A stretch of 64,000 bases of DNA from Streptomyces sp. CB01249. Its GTDB lineage: Bacteria; Actinomycetota; Actinomycetes; Streptomycetales; Streptomycetaceae. Every line of letters starts with the position of its first letter. Positions within the stretch are counted from its first letter, which is position 1. Shown here in pieces: positions 36,717-47,759 of the stretch. The notes beneath the pieces are model-generated. The model was not told where the DNA came from, did not search any database, and was given only the letters and a program-made list of their open reading frames with translations. Where the stretch lies: assembly GCF_001905735.1 (NCBI RefSeq), contig NZ_LISW01000002.1, positions 387,125 to 451,124 on the forward strand, in the 5' to 3' direction. A program made the position numbers and the translations under genes.

Positions 36717-37913
36717 CTACCCCTTGACGCGCTGGGCGCTCTTCTCGGCGCCCCGGTCGCGCCACGGCAGCTCCGCCGTGACGGTCGTCGGGCCGCCGGC
36801 GGGCGATTCGAGTACGAAGACCCCGTCGACGGCGTCCAGCCGCTCCGCGAGCCCCGCCATGCCCGTACCGCCGTCCATCGAGGCCCCGCCCCGCCCGTCG
36901 TCGCCGACCTGGATCAGCAGCCGGTCGCCGGAGCGCCACACGTCGACGGACGCCGTACGGGCCCCGCTGTGCTTGCTGACGTTCTGCAGGAGTTCCGAGA
37001 CCGTGAAGTACGCGATGCCCTCGATGGCCTGCGCCGGGCGCCCCGGAAGATCCACCCGTACGGAGACGGGCACGGTGCAGCGCGAGGCGATCGCGGAGAG
37101 GGCGGCGTCGAGGCCGCGGTCGGTGAGGACGGCGGGGTGGATGCCGCGGGCGAGGTCGCGGAGTTCCTGGAGGGCGACCTTCACCTCGCCGTGTGCCTCG
37201 TCCACCATGCGCGCGGCCGCCTCCGGATCGTCCGTCAGCTTCTCCTTGGCCAGGCCGAGCCCCATCGCGAGGGCGACGAGGCGGGCCTGCGCCCCGTCGT
37301 GCAGGTCGCGCTCGATGCGGCGCAGGTCCGCGGCGGCCGTGTCGACCACCACGCCCCGGTCCGACTCCAGCTCCGCGATGCGGCGTTCCAGGTCGTCGGA
37401 GGGCGAGAGCAGCCCGCGCACCATGGCCCGGTCCGCGTTGCCCATCAGCCGCGCCGCGTAGGGGAGCGCCGGCCACACGATGAGGCAGACGAGCGTCACG
37501 ACGAAGGTGAGGATGCCCCACGGCAGCCGTACGAACGAGTACAGGGCCGCCCGCCAGGCGACCGGGTCGCGCAGGCTGGTCCACAGCCACACGAAGAACC
37601 CGTCGTCCTCGCGGCCCCGGGCCGGCGGGCTCGGCTCCTCGACCACGACCCCCAGCAGCTTGCGGGCGCGGGCGCGCTCGGCGCGGCCGATCAGCCGGGA
37701 CCCCTGGAGCCCGGCGGCCAGCAGCGGCAGACCGACGACGGTGACCGCGAGGCCCACGCCGATCGCGATCATCACCACCGTGTAGACGAAACCGACGATC
37801 GCCGTCGGCAGGTTGGAAAGAAGGTGCGCGACCTCCTTCCACGTCCACCGGCCGAAGGCGAAGCGGACGGGAGGCGGCCCGTCGTGGGCGGGCACCTGGG
37901 GGCTCATGGTCAT
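36717..37913 (-). CDS. Sensor histidine kinase (HisKA_3), copy 2
   Basis: 398 residues from the ATG at 37913; an ATG at 37907 is equally possible, and the long upstream extension overlaps the nuo promoter region. The N-terminal sensor has about four hydrophobic helices. The phosphoacceptor motif LRRIERDLHDGAQARLVALA and the HATPase motif DDGRGGASMDGGTGMAGL mirror copy 1. It is a tandem duplicate with a shorter sensor part. Divergent nuoA lies 210 bases away, so the two operons share the intergenic region. Confidence 0.92.
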   Translation of the reverse strand: MTMSPQVPAHDGPPPVRFAFGRWTWKEVAHLLSNLPTAIVGFVYTVVMIAIGVGLAVTVVGLPLLAAGLQGSRLIGRAERARARKLLGVVVEEPSPPARGREDDGFFVWLWTSLRDPVAWRAALYSFVRLPWGILTFVVTLVCLIVWPALPYAARLMGNADRAMVRGLLSPSDDLERRIAELESDRGVVVDTAAADLRRIERDLHDGAQARLVALAMGLGLAKEKLTDDPEAAARMVDEAHGEVKVALQELRDLARGIHPAVLTDRGLDAALSAIASRCTVPVSVRVDLPGRPAQAIEGIAYFTVSELLQNVSKHSGARTASVDVWRSGDRLLIQVGDDGRGGASMDGGTGMAGLAERLDAVDGVFVLESPAGGPTTVTAELPWRDRGAEKSAQRVKG

Positions 37914-38123
37914 ACGACCAGCCTGCCGGGCGCGCGAGGCGGATGCCATGGGGCTCGTGGGTGAGGTGAAGTAGGGATATCCCCACCCGTGCCCCACTCG
38001 TGCCCCGCCCGTCCCACCCTCGTTCCCCGTTCGTTGCCCGACGCAACTGCTTACCCGTCCTTTACAGGGCCTAGACTCCCGTGCGTACAGATCGTGGACG
38101 GGGCTAGGGAGCGAGGGGCGGAC

Positions 38124-38536
38124 GTGACGGGTCTTCCCGGTGCGGCATCGACACCGGCGCGGACGGTGCTCGCGTCGTCGGACTACTTCCACAGCTACTC
38201 GGTGGTCGGACTCCTCGCCCTGGTGGGCGTCCTGTTCGTCGCCGTCGCCTTCGGCGCGGGCCGGCTGCTGCGGCCGGTGGTCCCGACGCCGGAGAAACTG
38301 CTCACGTACGAGTGCGGCGTGGACCCGGTGGGGGAGGGCTGGGCACACACCCAGGTCCGCTATTACGTGTACGCCTTCCTGTACGTGATCTTCGCCGTCG
38401 ACTCGATCTTCCTGTTCCCCTGGGCGACGGTCTTCGCGGCGCCGGGATACGGCGCGACCACGCTGGTGGAAATGTTCATCTTCCTCGGTTTCCTGGCCGT
38501 GGGACTGCTCTACGCATGGAAGAAGGGCGTCCTCGA

Positions 38537-38546
<10 letters not shown>
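38124..38546 (+). CDS. nuoA: NADH-quinone oxidoreductase subunit A
   Basis: 140 residues from the GTG at 38124 (GAGGGG 5 bases before). Three membrane helices. The conserved loop is [22 protein letters not shown], with the family's ECG motif, and the third helix carries the conserved acidic residue ([11 protein letters not shown]). It is the first gene of a ten-gene nuo operon. Its end overlaps nuoB by 10 bases. Confidence 0.95.
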
Positions 38547-39168
<622 letters not shown>

Positions 39169-39172
<4 letters not shown>

Positions 39173-40011
39173 CCGACGCCTTCGACCGCCTCCCGGACGC
39201 GGTGACGGACATCTTCGGCGAGGAAGCGACGGCCGAGCAGGCGTACGACCTGCTGACGGTGGACGTCCCGCCCGCCGCGTGGATCACCGCCCTCGAAACC
39301 GCCCGCGACGCCCTCGGCTGCACGTACTTCGACTGGCTGAGCGCGGTGGACGAACCGGGCACGGGCTTCCGGGTGTGCGCGCACGTGGCGGCACTGCCCG
39401 GCTCCGGGGTCCGCCGCCTGCTGCTGCGCACGACGGTGCCGCACGAGGCCCCGTCGCTGCCGACGGCGATCGGTGTGTACGCGGGGGCCGCCTGGCACGA
39501 ACGCGAGACGCACGAGATGTTCGGCGTCGTCTTCGAGGACCATCCGAATCTGGTCCCGCTCCTCCTCCCCGAGAACTTCGAGGGCCACCCCCTCCGCAAG
39601 GACTTCGTGCTGGCCGCCCGCGTCGCGAAGGCATGGCCGGGCGCGAAGGAACCGGGCGAGTCGGACCACGGCGGCCCGAAGCGCCGCACGATGCTCCCCC
39701 CGGGCGTCCCGGACCCGAACGAGTGGGGCCCCCTCAAGGGCCAGCTGCCGCCGGCTCCGGCGCGCCCGGCGAGGCGGGCCCGCACGGCGGGCGACGCGAC
39801 CCCGACGACCCCTCCGGAAGCCCGCCCGCGCCGCAGCCGCAGCGCGTCCCAGGGCTCGGCGAGCCAGCAGGGCGCGGACGCCCCGTGGCACACGGCGGGC
39901 GAAGATCAGCCCCTCCGGCGTTTGAGGAGCGGGGGCCCGGGGGCGGAGCCCCCGGTTCGACCCGACACCGACACACCCGACACCCCCGACAACGGAGGCG
40001 ATCAAGAGTGA
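39169..40011 (+). CDS. nuoC: NADH-quinone oxidoreductase subunit C with repeat-derived tail
   Basis: 280 residues. The core ends with the family signature [20 protein letters not shown] and GHPLRKDF (about residues 106-145). The remaining 110 residues are Pro/Arg/Ala/Ser-rich and disordered. They include a segment (about 246-263) encoded by a dispersed Streptomyces intergenic-type repeat with a strong hairpin. NuoC and NuoD are usually paired; here nuoH follows instead. Start and stop overlap both neighbours by 4 bases. Confidence 0.93.
39905..39955 (+). repeat. Dispersed Streptomyces-type palindromic repeat inside nuoC
   Basis: ATCAGCCCCTCCGGCGTTTG followed by a GC palindrome (arms 39937-39944 and 39948-39955, loop GGA) is a sequence I recall as very common in Streptomyces intergenic regions, downstream of genes. 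Here it is in frame and translated as part of the NuoC tail. Confidence 0.65.
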
Positions 40012-40976
40012 ACGACGCCCTGGACGTCGCCCTCCGCATCGTCATCGTCTTCGCCGTCTTCATGGTCCTCCCCCTCGTCGTCGGCCAGACCGAACACAAG
40101 GTCATGGCCCACATGCAGGGCCGCCTGGGCCCCATGTACGCGGGCGGCTTCCACGGCTGGGCCCAGCTCGTCGCCGACGGCGTGAAGTTCGCGCAGAAGG
40201 AGGACATCGTCCCCGCCGGCGCCGACCGCAAGGTCTTCCGCCTGGCGCCGGCCGTGGCCCTCCTCCCGTATCTGCTCGTGCTGGTCGCGATCCCGATCGG
40301 CCCGGGCGAGGGCGCGGTCGGCCAGGTCGTCGACGCGGGCATCTTCTTCGTGCTCGCCGTGATGGGCGTGGGCGTACTCGGCTCGCTGATGGCCGGCTGG
40401 GCGTCGGCCAACAAGTTCTCCCTGCTCGGCGGCCTCCGCACCGCCGCGCAACTCCTCGCGTACGAGCTGCCGATGCTGCTCGCCGCCGCCTCGGTGGCGA
40501 TGGCGGCGGGCACGGTCTCGCTGCCCGGCATCCTCGACGCGTTCGCATGGTGGTGGCTGCCCTGGCAGATCACCGGCGCCCTGGTCTTCTTCGTGGCCGG
40601 ACTCGCCGAACTGCAGCGCCCCCCGTTCGACATGCCGGTGGCCGACTCGGAGATCATCTTCGGCGCGTACACCGAGTACACCGGCCTCCGCTTCGCGCTG
40701 TTCCTGCTCGCCGAGTACGCCGGCATCGTCGTGCTGTGCGGGCTGACCACCGTGCTGTTCCTCGGCGGCTGGCACGGCCCGATGGGCGCCGACGGACTCG
40801 GCTGGGTCTGGACCCTGCTGAAGACCGGCATCCTCGCGTTCGTCGTGATCTGGCTGCGCGTGACGTACCCGCGCCTGCGCGAGGACCAGCTGCAGAAGCT
40901 CGCCTGGACGACCCTCATCCCGCTCGCTCTCGCGCAGATCGCGCTCACCGGCATCGTGAAGGTGGCGATCAACTAG
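40008..40976 (+). CDS. nuoH: NADH-quinone oxidoreductase subunit H
   Basis: 322 residues, GTG start with GGAGG. Eight helices. Conserved segments: [40 protein letters not shown] and AELQRPPFD. The quinone-tunnel loop that usually reads PEAESEL is PVADSEI here, so one glutamate is lost and another is an aspartate. That fits a diverged quinone site. It ends with a 1-base overlap with nuoI. Confidence 0.95.
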   Translation: MNDALDVALRIVIVFAVFMVLPLVVGQTEHKVMAHMQGRLGPMYAGGFHGWAQLVADGVKFAQKEDIVPAGADRKVFRLAPAVALLPYLLVLVAIPIGPGEGAVGQVVDAGIFFVLAVMGVGVLGSLMAGWASANKFSLLGGLRTAAQLLAYELPMLLAAASVAMAAGTVSLPGILDAFAWWWLPWQITGALVFFVAGLAELQRPPFDMPVADSEIIFGAYTEYTGLRFALFLLAEYAGIVVLCGLTTVLFLGGWHGPMGADGLGWVWTLLKTGILAFVVIWLRVTYPRLREDQLQKLAWTTLIPLALAQIALTGIVKVAIN

Positions 40977-41545
40977 TGCCCCCGATCCCCGGCTCAGGTC
41001 TGGCCAAGGGCCTCGCCGTCACCCTGCGGACGATGACGAAGAAGACCGTCACCGCCCAGTACCCGGACGTGCAGCCCGAACTGCCGCCCCGCTCGCGCGG
41101 CGTCATCGCGCTGTTCGAGGAGAACTGCACGGTCTGCATGCTGTGCGCCCGCGAGTGCCCCGACTGGTGCATCTACATCGACTCCCACAAGGAGACGGTG
41201 CCCGCCGCGGCCCCGGGCGGCCGCGAACGCAGCCGCAACGTCCTCGACCGCTTCGCGATCGACTTCTCGCTCTGCATGTACTGCGGCATCTGCATCGAGG
41301 TCTGCCCGTTCGACGCGCTGTTCTGGTCGCCGGAGTTCGAGTACGCGGAGACGGACATCCTGGACCTCACCCATGAGCGCGACAAGCTGCGCGACTGGAT
41401 GTGGACGGTCCCGGAACCGCCCGCGCTCGACCCGCTCGCCGAGGAACCGAAGGAACTCGCCGCAGCCCGCAAGACGGCCGACAAGCTCCGCGCCCAGCAG
41501 GAACAGCAGGCACAGGAAGCCGCCGCAGAGGAGGGCGACGAGTGA
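40976..41545 (+). CDS. nuoI: NADH-quinone oxidoreductase subunit I
   Basis: 189 residues from the GTG that shares a base with the nuoH stop. Two 2[4Fe-4S] ferredoxin motifs are intact: [15 protein letters not shown] and [16 protein letters not shown]. The C-terminal 50 residues are Glu/Ala/Gln-rich and probably coiled. In a complex without NuoEFG this ferredoxin-like subunit would be the outermost electron acceptor. It overlaps nuoJ by 4 bases. Confidence 0.96.
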   Translation: MPPIPGSGLAKGLAVTLRTMTKKTVTAQYPDVQPELPPRSRGVIALFEENCTVCMLCARECPDWCIYIDSHKETVPAAAPGGRERSRNVLDRFAIDFSLCMYCGICIEVCPFDALFWSPEFEYAETDILDLTHERDKLRDWMWTVPEPPALDPLAEEPKELAAARKTADKLRAQQEQQAQEAAAEEGDE

Positions 41546-42138
41546 TCACCGCCCTCGCGGCCGCCGAGGCGGCCCCCGGCTTCCTCTCCCCGGCAGGCGT
41601 CGAGATCGCCTTCGTCCTCGTCGGCATCGCCACCCTCGGCGCGGCCCTCGTGACCGTCACGACCAGGCAGCTGGTGCACGCCGCCCTCTGGCTGATCGTG
41701 GCGCTCGGCGGCCTCGCCGTCGAATACCTCCTGCTCACGGCGGAGTTCATCGCCTGGGTGCAGGTACTGATCTACGTGGGCTCCGTCGTCGTCCTCCTCC
41801 TGTTCGGGCTGATGCTCACCAGGGCCCCGATCGGCCGCTCCCCGGACGCCGACTCGGAGAACCGCCTGCCCGCCCTCGCGGTCGCCGTCGCCTCCGCCGG
41901 CGCCCTGGTCTGGGTCGTCGTGGACGCCTTCCGTACGACGTGGATCGAGCTGGACCGGCCCGCCCAGGGCTCCACCGAGGTCACCGGCGCCTTCCTCTTC
42001 CGTAACTGGGTGCTGCCCTTCGAAGCGCTCTCCGTCCTCCTGCTCGCCGCGCTGGTCGGCGCGATCGTCCTCTCCCGCAAGGGCGGCCGGGCAGCGGACC
42101 GGGCCGACGCCACCCCGCCCCGAGAGGACGCGCGCTGA
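41542..42138 (+). CDS. nuoJ: NADH-quinone oxidoreductase subunit J
   Basis: 198 residues, GTG start. Five hydrophobic helices, with [20 protein letters not shown] and [15 protein letters not shown] characteristic of the family (helix 3 with its pi-bulge region). It ends with a short Arg/Asp-rich tail. It takes part in the proton-transfer path between the quinone site and the antiporters. Overlaps: nuoI 4 bases, nuoK 1 base. Confidence 0.95.
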   Translation: MITALAAAEAAPGFLSPAGVEIAFVLVGIATLGAALVTVTTRQLVHAALWLIVALGGLAVEYLLLTAEFIAWVQVLIYVGSVVVLLLFGLMLTRAPIGRSPDADSENRLPALAVAVASAGALVWVVVDAFRTTWIELDRPAQGSTEVTGAFLFRNWVLPFEALSVLLLAALVGAIVLSRKGGRAADRADATPPREDAR

Positions 42139-42554
42139 TGCACCTCGCCTATCCCGCGGTGCTCGCCGCCCTCCTCTTCTGCACCGGGCTGTACGGAGTC
42201 CTCGCCCGCCGCAACGCGATCCTCGTCCTGATGTCCGTCGAGCTGATGCTCAACGCCGTCAACCTCAACCTGGTCGCGTTCGACGTCTGGCTCCGCGACC
42301 GCCTGCACTCCGGCCAGGCCCTCACCCTGTTCACCATCGCCATCGCGGCGGCGGAGATCGGCATCGGCCTGGCGATCGTCCTCGCCGTCTACCGCAACCG
42401 GGGCAGCTCCGCCGTCGACCGCCTCCGCGACACCGCCGAGACCGACGAGGCCGAGACCGTCCCGGCCGGCGACGACGAGGACGACGCCCCCGACCCCGAA
42501 GACCAGGCCACTGCTGCGGCAGGGAAGGCAAAGAAGGCAGAGGCCACCCCGTGA
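42138..42554 (+). CDS. nuoK: NADH-quinone oxidoreductase subunit K, long acidic tail
   Basis: 138 residues against the usual about 100. Three helices hold the two conserved membrane glutamates, in [18 protein letters not shown] and [14 protein letters not shown]. The extra 35 residues are Asp/Glu-rich, then Ala/Lys-rich, and would lie on the cytoplasmic side. The core is complete, so proton transfer should work. It overlaps nuoL by 4 bases. Confidence 0.94.
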   Translation: MHLAYPAVLAALLFCTGLYGVLARRNAILVLMSVELMLNAVNLNLVAFDVWLRDRLHSGQALTLFTIAIAAAEIGIGLAIVLAVYRNRGSSAVDRLRDTAETDEAETVPAGDDEDDAPDPEDQATAAAGKAKKAEATP

Positions 42555-44551
42555 CCACCACGACCCTCGCCGTCCTCGTCCCCCTCCTCCCGTTCCTCGG
42601 CGCGGCGGCCGGGCTGCTCCTCGGTCGCACCGCACCCGAGTACGTGCGCCCGCTCGCCGTCCTGCCCTCCCTCGTCTCGCTCGTCCTCGCGGCCACCGTG
42701 GCCGCGCGCCAGGGCGGCGGCCGGGCCATCGACGCGGCGACCCAGCTCACCCCCACCGGCTCCGTCCCCATCGACCTCGCGCTGCACCTCGACGGCTTCG
42801 CCGTCCTCGTCGCCGTGCTGGTCGCCCTGGTCGCGAGCTGCGTGCAGATCTACTCGACCGCGTATCTCCGCGACGACCCCCGCTACCCCTCGTACGCGGC
42901 GCTGGTCTCCCTCTTCACCTCCGCGATGCTGCTCGTCGTCTACTCCGGCGACCTGATGGTGCTGCTGGTCGGCTGGGAGGTCATGGGCATCTGCTCGTAC
43001 TTCCTGGTCGGCCACTACTGGGAGACGCCCGAGGCGCGCGCCGCGTCCCTGAAGGCGTTCCTGGTCACCAAGCTGGGCGACGTCCCCTTCCTCATCGGCC
43101 TGTTCGCGCTCGCCGCCGACACCGGCTCCTTCCGCATCACCCGCATCCTGGGCGCCGTCGCCCACGGCGGCCTCGATCACCCCACCCTCATCGCGCTCCT
43201 CCTCCTGGCCGGGGTCGCGGGCAAGTCCGCGCAGTTCCCCCTGCACACCTGGCTCCCCGACGCCATGGCCGGCCCCACCCCCGTCTCGGCGCTGATCCAC
43301 GCGGCGACGATGGTCGCCGCCGGCATCTACTTCGTCGCCCGGCTCCTCCCCGTCTTCGCGGCCTCCGGCGCGGCCCTGGTCGTCCTCGCCCTGATGGCGG
43401 CCGTCACCATGATCGGGTCCGGGCTCGCCGCGCTCGCCCAGGACGACATCAAGCGCGTCCTCGCCTACTCGACCATCGGGCAGCTCGGCTACATGTCGGG
43501 CGCCCTGGCCGTCGGCGACCGGGGGGCCGCCGTCTTCCACCTCATCTCGCACGGTGCCTTCAAGGCGGTCCTCTTCCTCGCGGCCGGCGTCGTCATCCAC
43601 GCCGCCGGCACCAACTCACTGGCCGCCATGTCCCGGATGAGCGGCCTCGCCCGCCGCATCCCGGACGCCTACTGGACGATGACCGTCGCGCTGCTCGCGC
43701 TCGCCGCCATCCCCCCGTTCGCCGGCTTCTTCTCCAAGGAAGCCGTCCTCGTCGCCGCCGAGCACACCGCCCTCGGTGACCGGCACGTCGCCCCGGCCGC
43801 CGCCGGCTGGACGGTCCTCGTCGCCGGGCTGCTGGCCGCCGTGCTCACCGCCGCCTACGCCACCCGCCTCTGGCTCCTCGCCTTCCGCGGCCGGGGCGCC
43901 GAGGCCCCCGACCACGGCAGGCAGCCCGCCGCCATGACCGCCGTCCTGTGGGTCCTGGCCGTCCCGACCATCGCCCTCGGGCTGAGCGTCGGCGTCATCG
44001 GCGACTGGTTCGACGGCCACCGCCTCGTCCCCTCGCTGACCACCGCGGTCCTGTCCACCGGTGTCGGCCTCGTCGGCGGCCTGGTCACCTACGCGGCCTG
44101 GCGCCACACCACCGCGCTCGCCGCCCGCGTCCCCATGGGCTCGGTCGTCGCCCACCCGGACGCGGAACCGGCCCTCGTGGAGATCGAGGCCATCGAGGCC
44201 CGCACCGCCGCCTACGGCCCGGCCGGGGACGCCCCCGACCCCGCCGACCCCGGACGCCTGCTGCTCGGCCCGCTCCACCGCCACGCGGCCACCGGCTTCC
44301 ACCTCGACGCCCTGTACGCGGCGCTGTTCGTCCGCCCCGTCCAGGCCGCGGCCCGCCTCGTCCGCTTCCTGGACCGCGAGGTCGTCGAGACCTACGTACG
44401 CGGCTCCGCCACCGGCGCACGCTGGCTCGGCACGGCCGTCCGGCGCGCCCAGACCGGCAATGTGCAGACCTACCTCAGCGCACTGCTGGCCGGTTCCCTG
44501 GTCCTGGCGGTCGCCGCCGTCGTCTTCGCCAACGTCAACGCGGGGTCCTGA
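42551..44551 (+). CDS. nuoL: NADH-quinone oxidoreductase subunit L
   Basis: 666 residues. Antiporter-like subunit with the pump residues in place: Glu in [13 protein letters not shown] (about 143) and Lys in [17 protein letters not shown] (about 225). A long C-terminal region includes the connecting amphipathic helix and a last membrane helix. It sits at the far end of the membrane arm. A 3-base gap separates it from nuoM. Confidence 0.96.
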   Translation: MTTTTLAVLVPLLPFLGAAAGLLLGRTAPEYVRPLAVLPSLVSLVLAATVAARQGGGRAIDAATQLTPTGSVPIDLALHLDGFAVLVAVLVALVASCVQIYSTAYLRDDPRYPSYAALVSLFTSAMLLVVYSGDLMVLLVGWEVMGICSYFLVGHYWETPEARAASLKAFLVTKLGDVPFLIGLFALAADTGSFRITRILGAVAHGGLDHPTLIALLLLAGVAGKSAQFPLHTWLPDAMAGPTPVSALIHAATMVAAGIYFVARLLPVFAASGAALVVLALMAAVTMIGSGLAALAQDDIKRVLAYSTIGQLGYMSGALAVGDRGAAVFHLISHGAFKAVLFLAAGVVIHAAGTNSLAAMSRMSGLARRIPDAYWTMTVALLALAAIPPFAGFFSKEAVLVAAEHTALGDRHVAPAAAGWTVLVAGLLAAVLTAAYATRLWLLAFRGRGAEAPDHGRQPAAMTAVLWVLAVPTIALGLSVGVIGDWFDGHRLVPSLTTAVLSTGVGLVGGLVTYAAWRHTTALAARVPMGSVVAHPDAEPALVEIEAIEARTAAYGPAGDAPDPADPGRLLLGPLHRHAATGFHLDALYAALFVRPVQAAARLVRFLDREVVETYVRGSATGARWLGTAVRRAQTGNVQTYLSALLAGSLVLAVAAVVFANVNAGS

Positions 44552-44554
44552 GCC

Positions 44555-46129
44555 GTGATCGATATCAGCGCATCCGTGATGCAGTTCCTTCTGGCGTTCG
44601 TCGTCGTCGGCCCGCTCATCGGGGCCGTCGCCGCCCTGCTCCCCGCCCCGCCCGGGCTGAAGGGCCGCAGCCCCGACCAGGCCGTGCTCCGCCACGGCGT
44701 GACCGTCACCGGGGTCATCCTCCTGGCGACCCTGGTGCTGGCCGCCGGCTTCGACCACGACCACCCGTCGAAGATGCAGGCCACCACCGACATCAGCTGG
44801 ATCCCGGCGCTCGACGTGCGCATCCACCTCGGCATCGACGGCATCTCGCTCCCCCTGCTCGTCCTGACCGCGCTGCTGACCTTCCTCTGCGCGCTCTACA
44901 GCTACTTCAAGCTGCCCGAAGGCCCCTCCCCGAAGGCGTTCGTCGCGCTGGTCCTCCTCCTGGAGTCCGGCACCCTCGCCACCTTCGCCGTCCTCGACCT
45001 GATCCTGTTCTTCCTGGCGTTCGAGATGGTGCTCATCCCGATGTACTTCCTGATCGCCCGATGGGGCGGTGCGGGGAGGCAGGCGGCCGCCTGGAAGTTC
45101 ATCCTCTACACACTGCTCGGCTCGGTCGTCATGCTGCTGGGCCTGCTCCTCATCGGACTGAAGAGCGGCACCTTCGACATGGTGGCACTCGCCACTGACA
45201 ACGGCCGCGGGCTCACCTCGTCCGTGCAGGTCACCGCCGTTCTGGCGATCGGGATCGGGCTCGCCGTGAAGACCCCGATGTGGCCGCTCCACAGCTGGCT
45301 GCCCGACGCCCACACCGCCGCCCCGACCGTCGGCTCCGTGCTCCTCGCGGGCGTCCTGCTGAAGATGGGCACGTACGGTTTCGTCCGCATCCTGCTCCCG
45401 GTCGCCCCCGACGGGATGCACACCTTCGCCCCGTACCTCGCGGCCTTCGCCGTCGCCGGGATCGTCTACGGGTCGCTCGCCTGCCTGGCCCTCGCCCGGC
45501 CCGGCGCCAAGGGCGACCTGAAGCGGCTCATCGCGTACTCCTCCGTCGGCCACATGGGCTTCGTGCTCCTCGGCATCGCGAGCATGACGCCCACCGGCGT
45601 CAACGGCGCGCTCTTCGCCAACATCGCCCACGGGCTCATCACCGGCCTGCTGTTCTTCCTGGTCGGCGCCGTCAAGGACCGGTACGGCACCGCCGACCTG
45701 GACACCCTCGCCGGAGCCACCGGCGCCGCGCTCTACGGCCGCGCGCCCCGCCTCGGCGGCCTCCTCGCGTTCGCCGCGGTCGCCTCCCTCGGGCTGCCGG
45801 GACTCGCCGGGTTCTGGGGCGAGATGCTGGCCCTGTTCGGCGCGTTCGACCCGGCCGAGGGGCTGAGCAGGCCCGCCTTCCTGACGTTCATGTCGATCGC
45901 CGCCTTCGGCACCCTGCTCACCGCTGCGTACCTGCTGATCGTGGTCCGCCGCGTCTGCATGGGCGCCCAGCGCGACGAACCGCAGCCGATCGCCGACGTC
46001 CAGAGCTATGAATTCGCCGCCTGGACCCCCCTCGCGGCCCTCACCGTCCTCGCCGGCCTGTGGCCCGCCGTCCTCCTCGGCCTCACCGACCCGGCCGTGC
46101 AGAAGCTCCTCGCAGGAGGCAAGTCGTGA
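44555..46129 (+). CDS. nuoM: NADH-quinone oxidoreductase subunit M
   Basis: 524 residues, GTG start. Fourteen helices. Glu in LAFEMVLIPMYFLI and Lys in VKTPMWPLHSWLPDAHTAAP keep the proton channel, as does KRLIAYSSVGHMGF. It lies between NuoL and NuoN in the membrane arm. It overlaps nuoN by 4 bases. Confidence 0.96.
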   Translation: MIDISASVMQFLLAFVVVGPLIGAVAALLPAPPGLKGRSPDQAVLRHGVTVTGVILLATLVLAAGFDHDHPSKMQATTDISWIPALDVRIHLGIDGISLPLLVLTALLTFLCALYSYFKLPEGPSPKAFVALVLLLESGTLATFAVLDLILFFLAFEMVLIPMYFLIARWGGAGRQAAAWKFILYTLLGSVVMLLGLLLIGLKSGTFDMVALATDNGRGLTSSVQVTAVLAIGIGLAVKTPMWPLHSWLPDAHTAAPTVGSVLLAGVLLKMGTYGFVRILLPVAPDGMHTFAPYLAAFAVAGIVYGSLACLALARPGAKGDLKRLIAYSSVGHMGFVLLGIASMTPTGVNGALFANIAHGLITGLLFFLVGAVKDRYGTADLDTLAGATGAALYGRAPRLGGLLAFAAVASLGLPGLAGFWGEMLALFGAFDPAEGLSRPAFLTFMSIAAFGTLLTAAYLLIVVRRVCMGAQRDEPQPIADVQSYEFAAWTPLAALTVLAGLWPAVLLGLTDPAVQKLLAGGKS

Positions 46130-47643
46130 CCACAGCGGCCGAGAGCGCCACCAGCCTCGTCCAGTCCGTCGACTGGCTCGCCATCGCGCCCCCGCTCACC
46201 GCCGCGGCCGTCGCCCTCGTCGTCCTGGTCGCCGACCTCTTCGTCGCCGAGGCCCGCAAACCGCTCCTCGGCTACGGGGCCGTCGCCGGGCTCGTCGCCT
46301 CGCTCGCCCTGATCATCCCGCTCCACGAAGGCGACCGCTCCACCTTCTGCCTCACCACCGGCAGCCACGCCTGCAGCTACACCGCCGACCACTTCACGCT
46401 GGTCATCCAGGCCCTCGTGCTCGGCGGCGCCCTGCTCACCGCGCTGCTCTCGATCGGCGACACCCGCAAGCTCCCGGCCGGCGAGTTCTGGTTCCTGCTG
46501 CTCTCGTCCGCCGCCGGCGCCGCGCTCCTGCCCGCGTCGCGGGACCTCGCCACGCTGGTCATCGCCCTCGAAGTCGCCTCGCTGCCCGCGTTCGCCCTCG
46601 TCGGCATCAAGCGCGGCGACCGGCGCTCCTCCGAGGCCGCGCTCAAGTTCTTCCTGTCCTCCGTGACCGCCACCGCCGTGATGCTCCTCGGCGTCAGCTT
46701 CGTGTACGCGGCCACCGGCACGCTCCACCTCACGGACCTGGCCGGGCGCCTCGGCCGCGTCGACCCCCAGCTCTCCACCCTCGCCGGGGCGGGCGTCGCG
46801 CTGACCCTGGTCGGCTTCGCCTTCAAGACGGCCGCCGCGCCCTTCCACTTCTGGGTGCCCGACACCTACGTCGGCGCCCCGCTGCCCATCGCCGCCTACC
46901 TCTCGGTCGTCGGCAAGGCGGTCGGCTTCACCGGCCTCATCCTCGTCACCGTGATCGCCTTCCCGGCCTACGCGGACGTGTGGGGCCCCGCCCTCGCGGT
47001 CCTCGCCGCGCTCACGATGACCGTCGGCAACGTCGCCGCGCTGCGCCAGAGCGCTTCCCGCGCGCGCAGCGCCGTACGCCTGCTCGCCTGGTCCTCCGTC
47101 GCCCAGGCCGGGTACCTGCTGGTCCCGATCGCCGCCGCCGCGTACGCCGGGGAGCGCAGGATCGGCTCCACCGTCGCGTACGCCCTGATGTACGCCGTCG
47201 TGAACCTCGGCGCGTTCGCGGTGGCCGCCCTGGTCGCCCGTACCCGCCCCGGCAACCGTCTGGACGACTACCGCGGCCTGTACGCCACCCGGCCCCTGGC
47301 CGCCCTGGCGCTGGCGTTCTTCCTGCTCTGCCTGGCCGGGCTGCCGCCGGGGATCATCGGGCTCTTCGCCAAGGTCACGGTGTTCTCCGCGGCCGTCGAC
47401 GCGGGCCTGGGCTGGCTCGCCGTCGTGATGGCCGTCAACGTCGTCGTCGCCCTGTACTACTACCTCCAGTGGACGGCCGCCCTGTTCCGCGCGCCCGCCG
47501 ACGGGGAAGAGGCCGCGCCCGCCGTACGGCACCGCGTCCCGGCGCCCCTGACCGCGGCGATCGTCCTCACCGCGGCCGCCGGAGTCGTCCTGTCGGGCGC
47601 TCCGCAGACCGTGCTGAGATTCGCCGCCGTCAATCTCTTCTGA
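46126..47643 (+). CDS. nuoN: NADH-quinone oxidoreductase subunit N
   Basis: 505 residues from the GTG at 46126, inside the nuoM end. Pump residues: Glu in IALEVASLPAFALVG and Lys in GFAFKTAAAPFHFWVPDTY. It is the last gene of the operon. The 117 bases after it are empty and lead to mscL on the same strand, which may still be read through. Confidence 0.95.
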   Translation: MTTAAESATSLVQSVDWLAIAPPLTAAAVALVVLVADLFVAEARKPLLGYGAVAGLVASLALIIPLHEGDRSTFCLTTGSHACSYTADHFTLVIQALVLGGALLTALLSIGDTRKLPAGEFWFLLLSSAAGAALLPASRDLATLVIALEVASLPAFALVGIKRGDRRSSEAALKFFLSSVTATAVMLLGVSFVYAATGTLHLTDLAGRLGRVDPQLSTLAGAGVALTLVGFAFKTAAAPFHFWVPDTYVGAPLPIAAYLSVVGKAVGFTGLILVTVIAFPAYADVWGPALAVLAALTMTVGNVAALRQSASRARSAVRLLAWSSVAQAGYLLVPIAAAAYAGERRIGSTVAYALMYAVVNLGAFAVAALVARTRPGNRLDDYRGLYATRPLAALALAFFLLCLAGLPPGIIGLFAKVTVFSAAVDAGLGWLAVVMAVNVVVALYYYLQWTAALFRAPADGEEAAPAVRHRVPAPLTAAIVLTAAAGVVLSGAPQTVLRFAAVNLF

Positions 47644-47759
47644 TATCGATCACCTGTTCGAAAGGTGACAAGATCGGCTTGCCCCGGGCCGCCCGCACAG
47701 GGCAAGGTCGGTGCCTTGGAACGCGTACGACGTTCTCAACACCACAAGGAGCCAGAGCA

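Noticed and set aside
35225..37913. Kinase tandem as an assembly duplication
   Set aside because: The sensor halves and many third positions differ, so it is a true paralogous pair with a conserved core.
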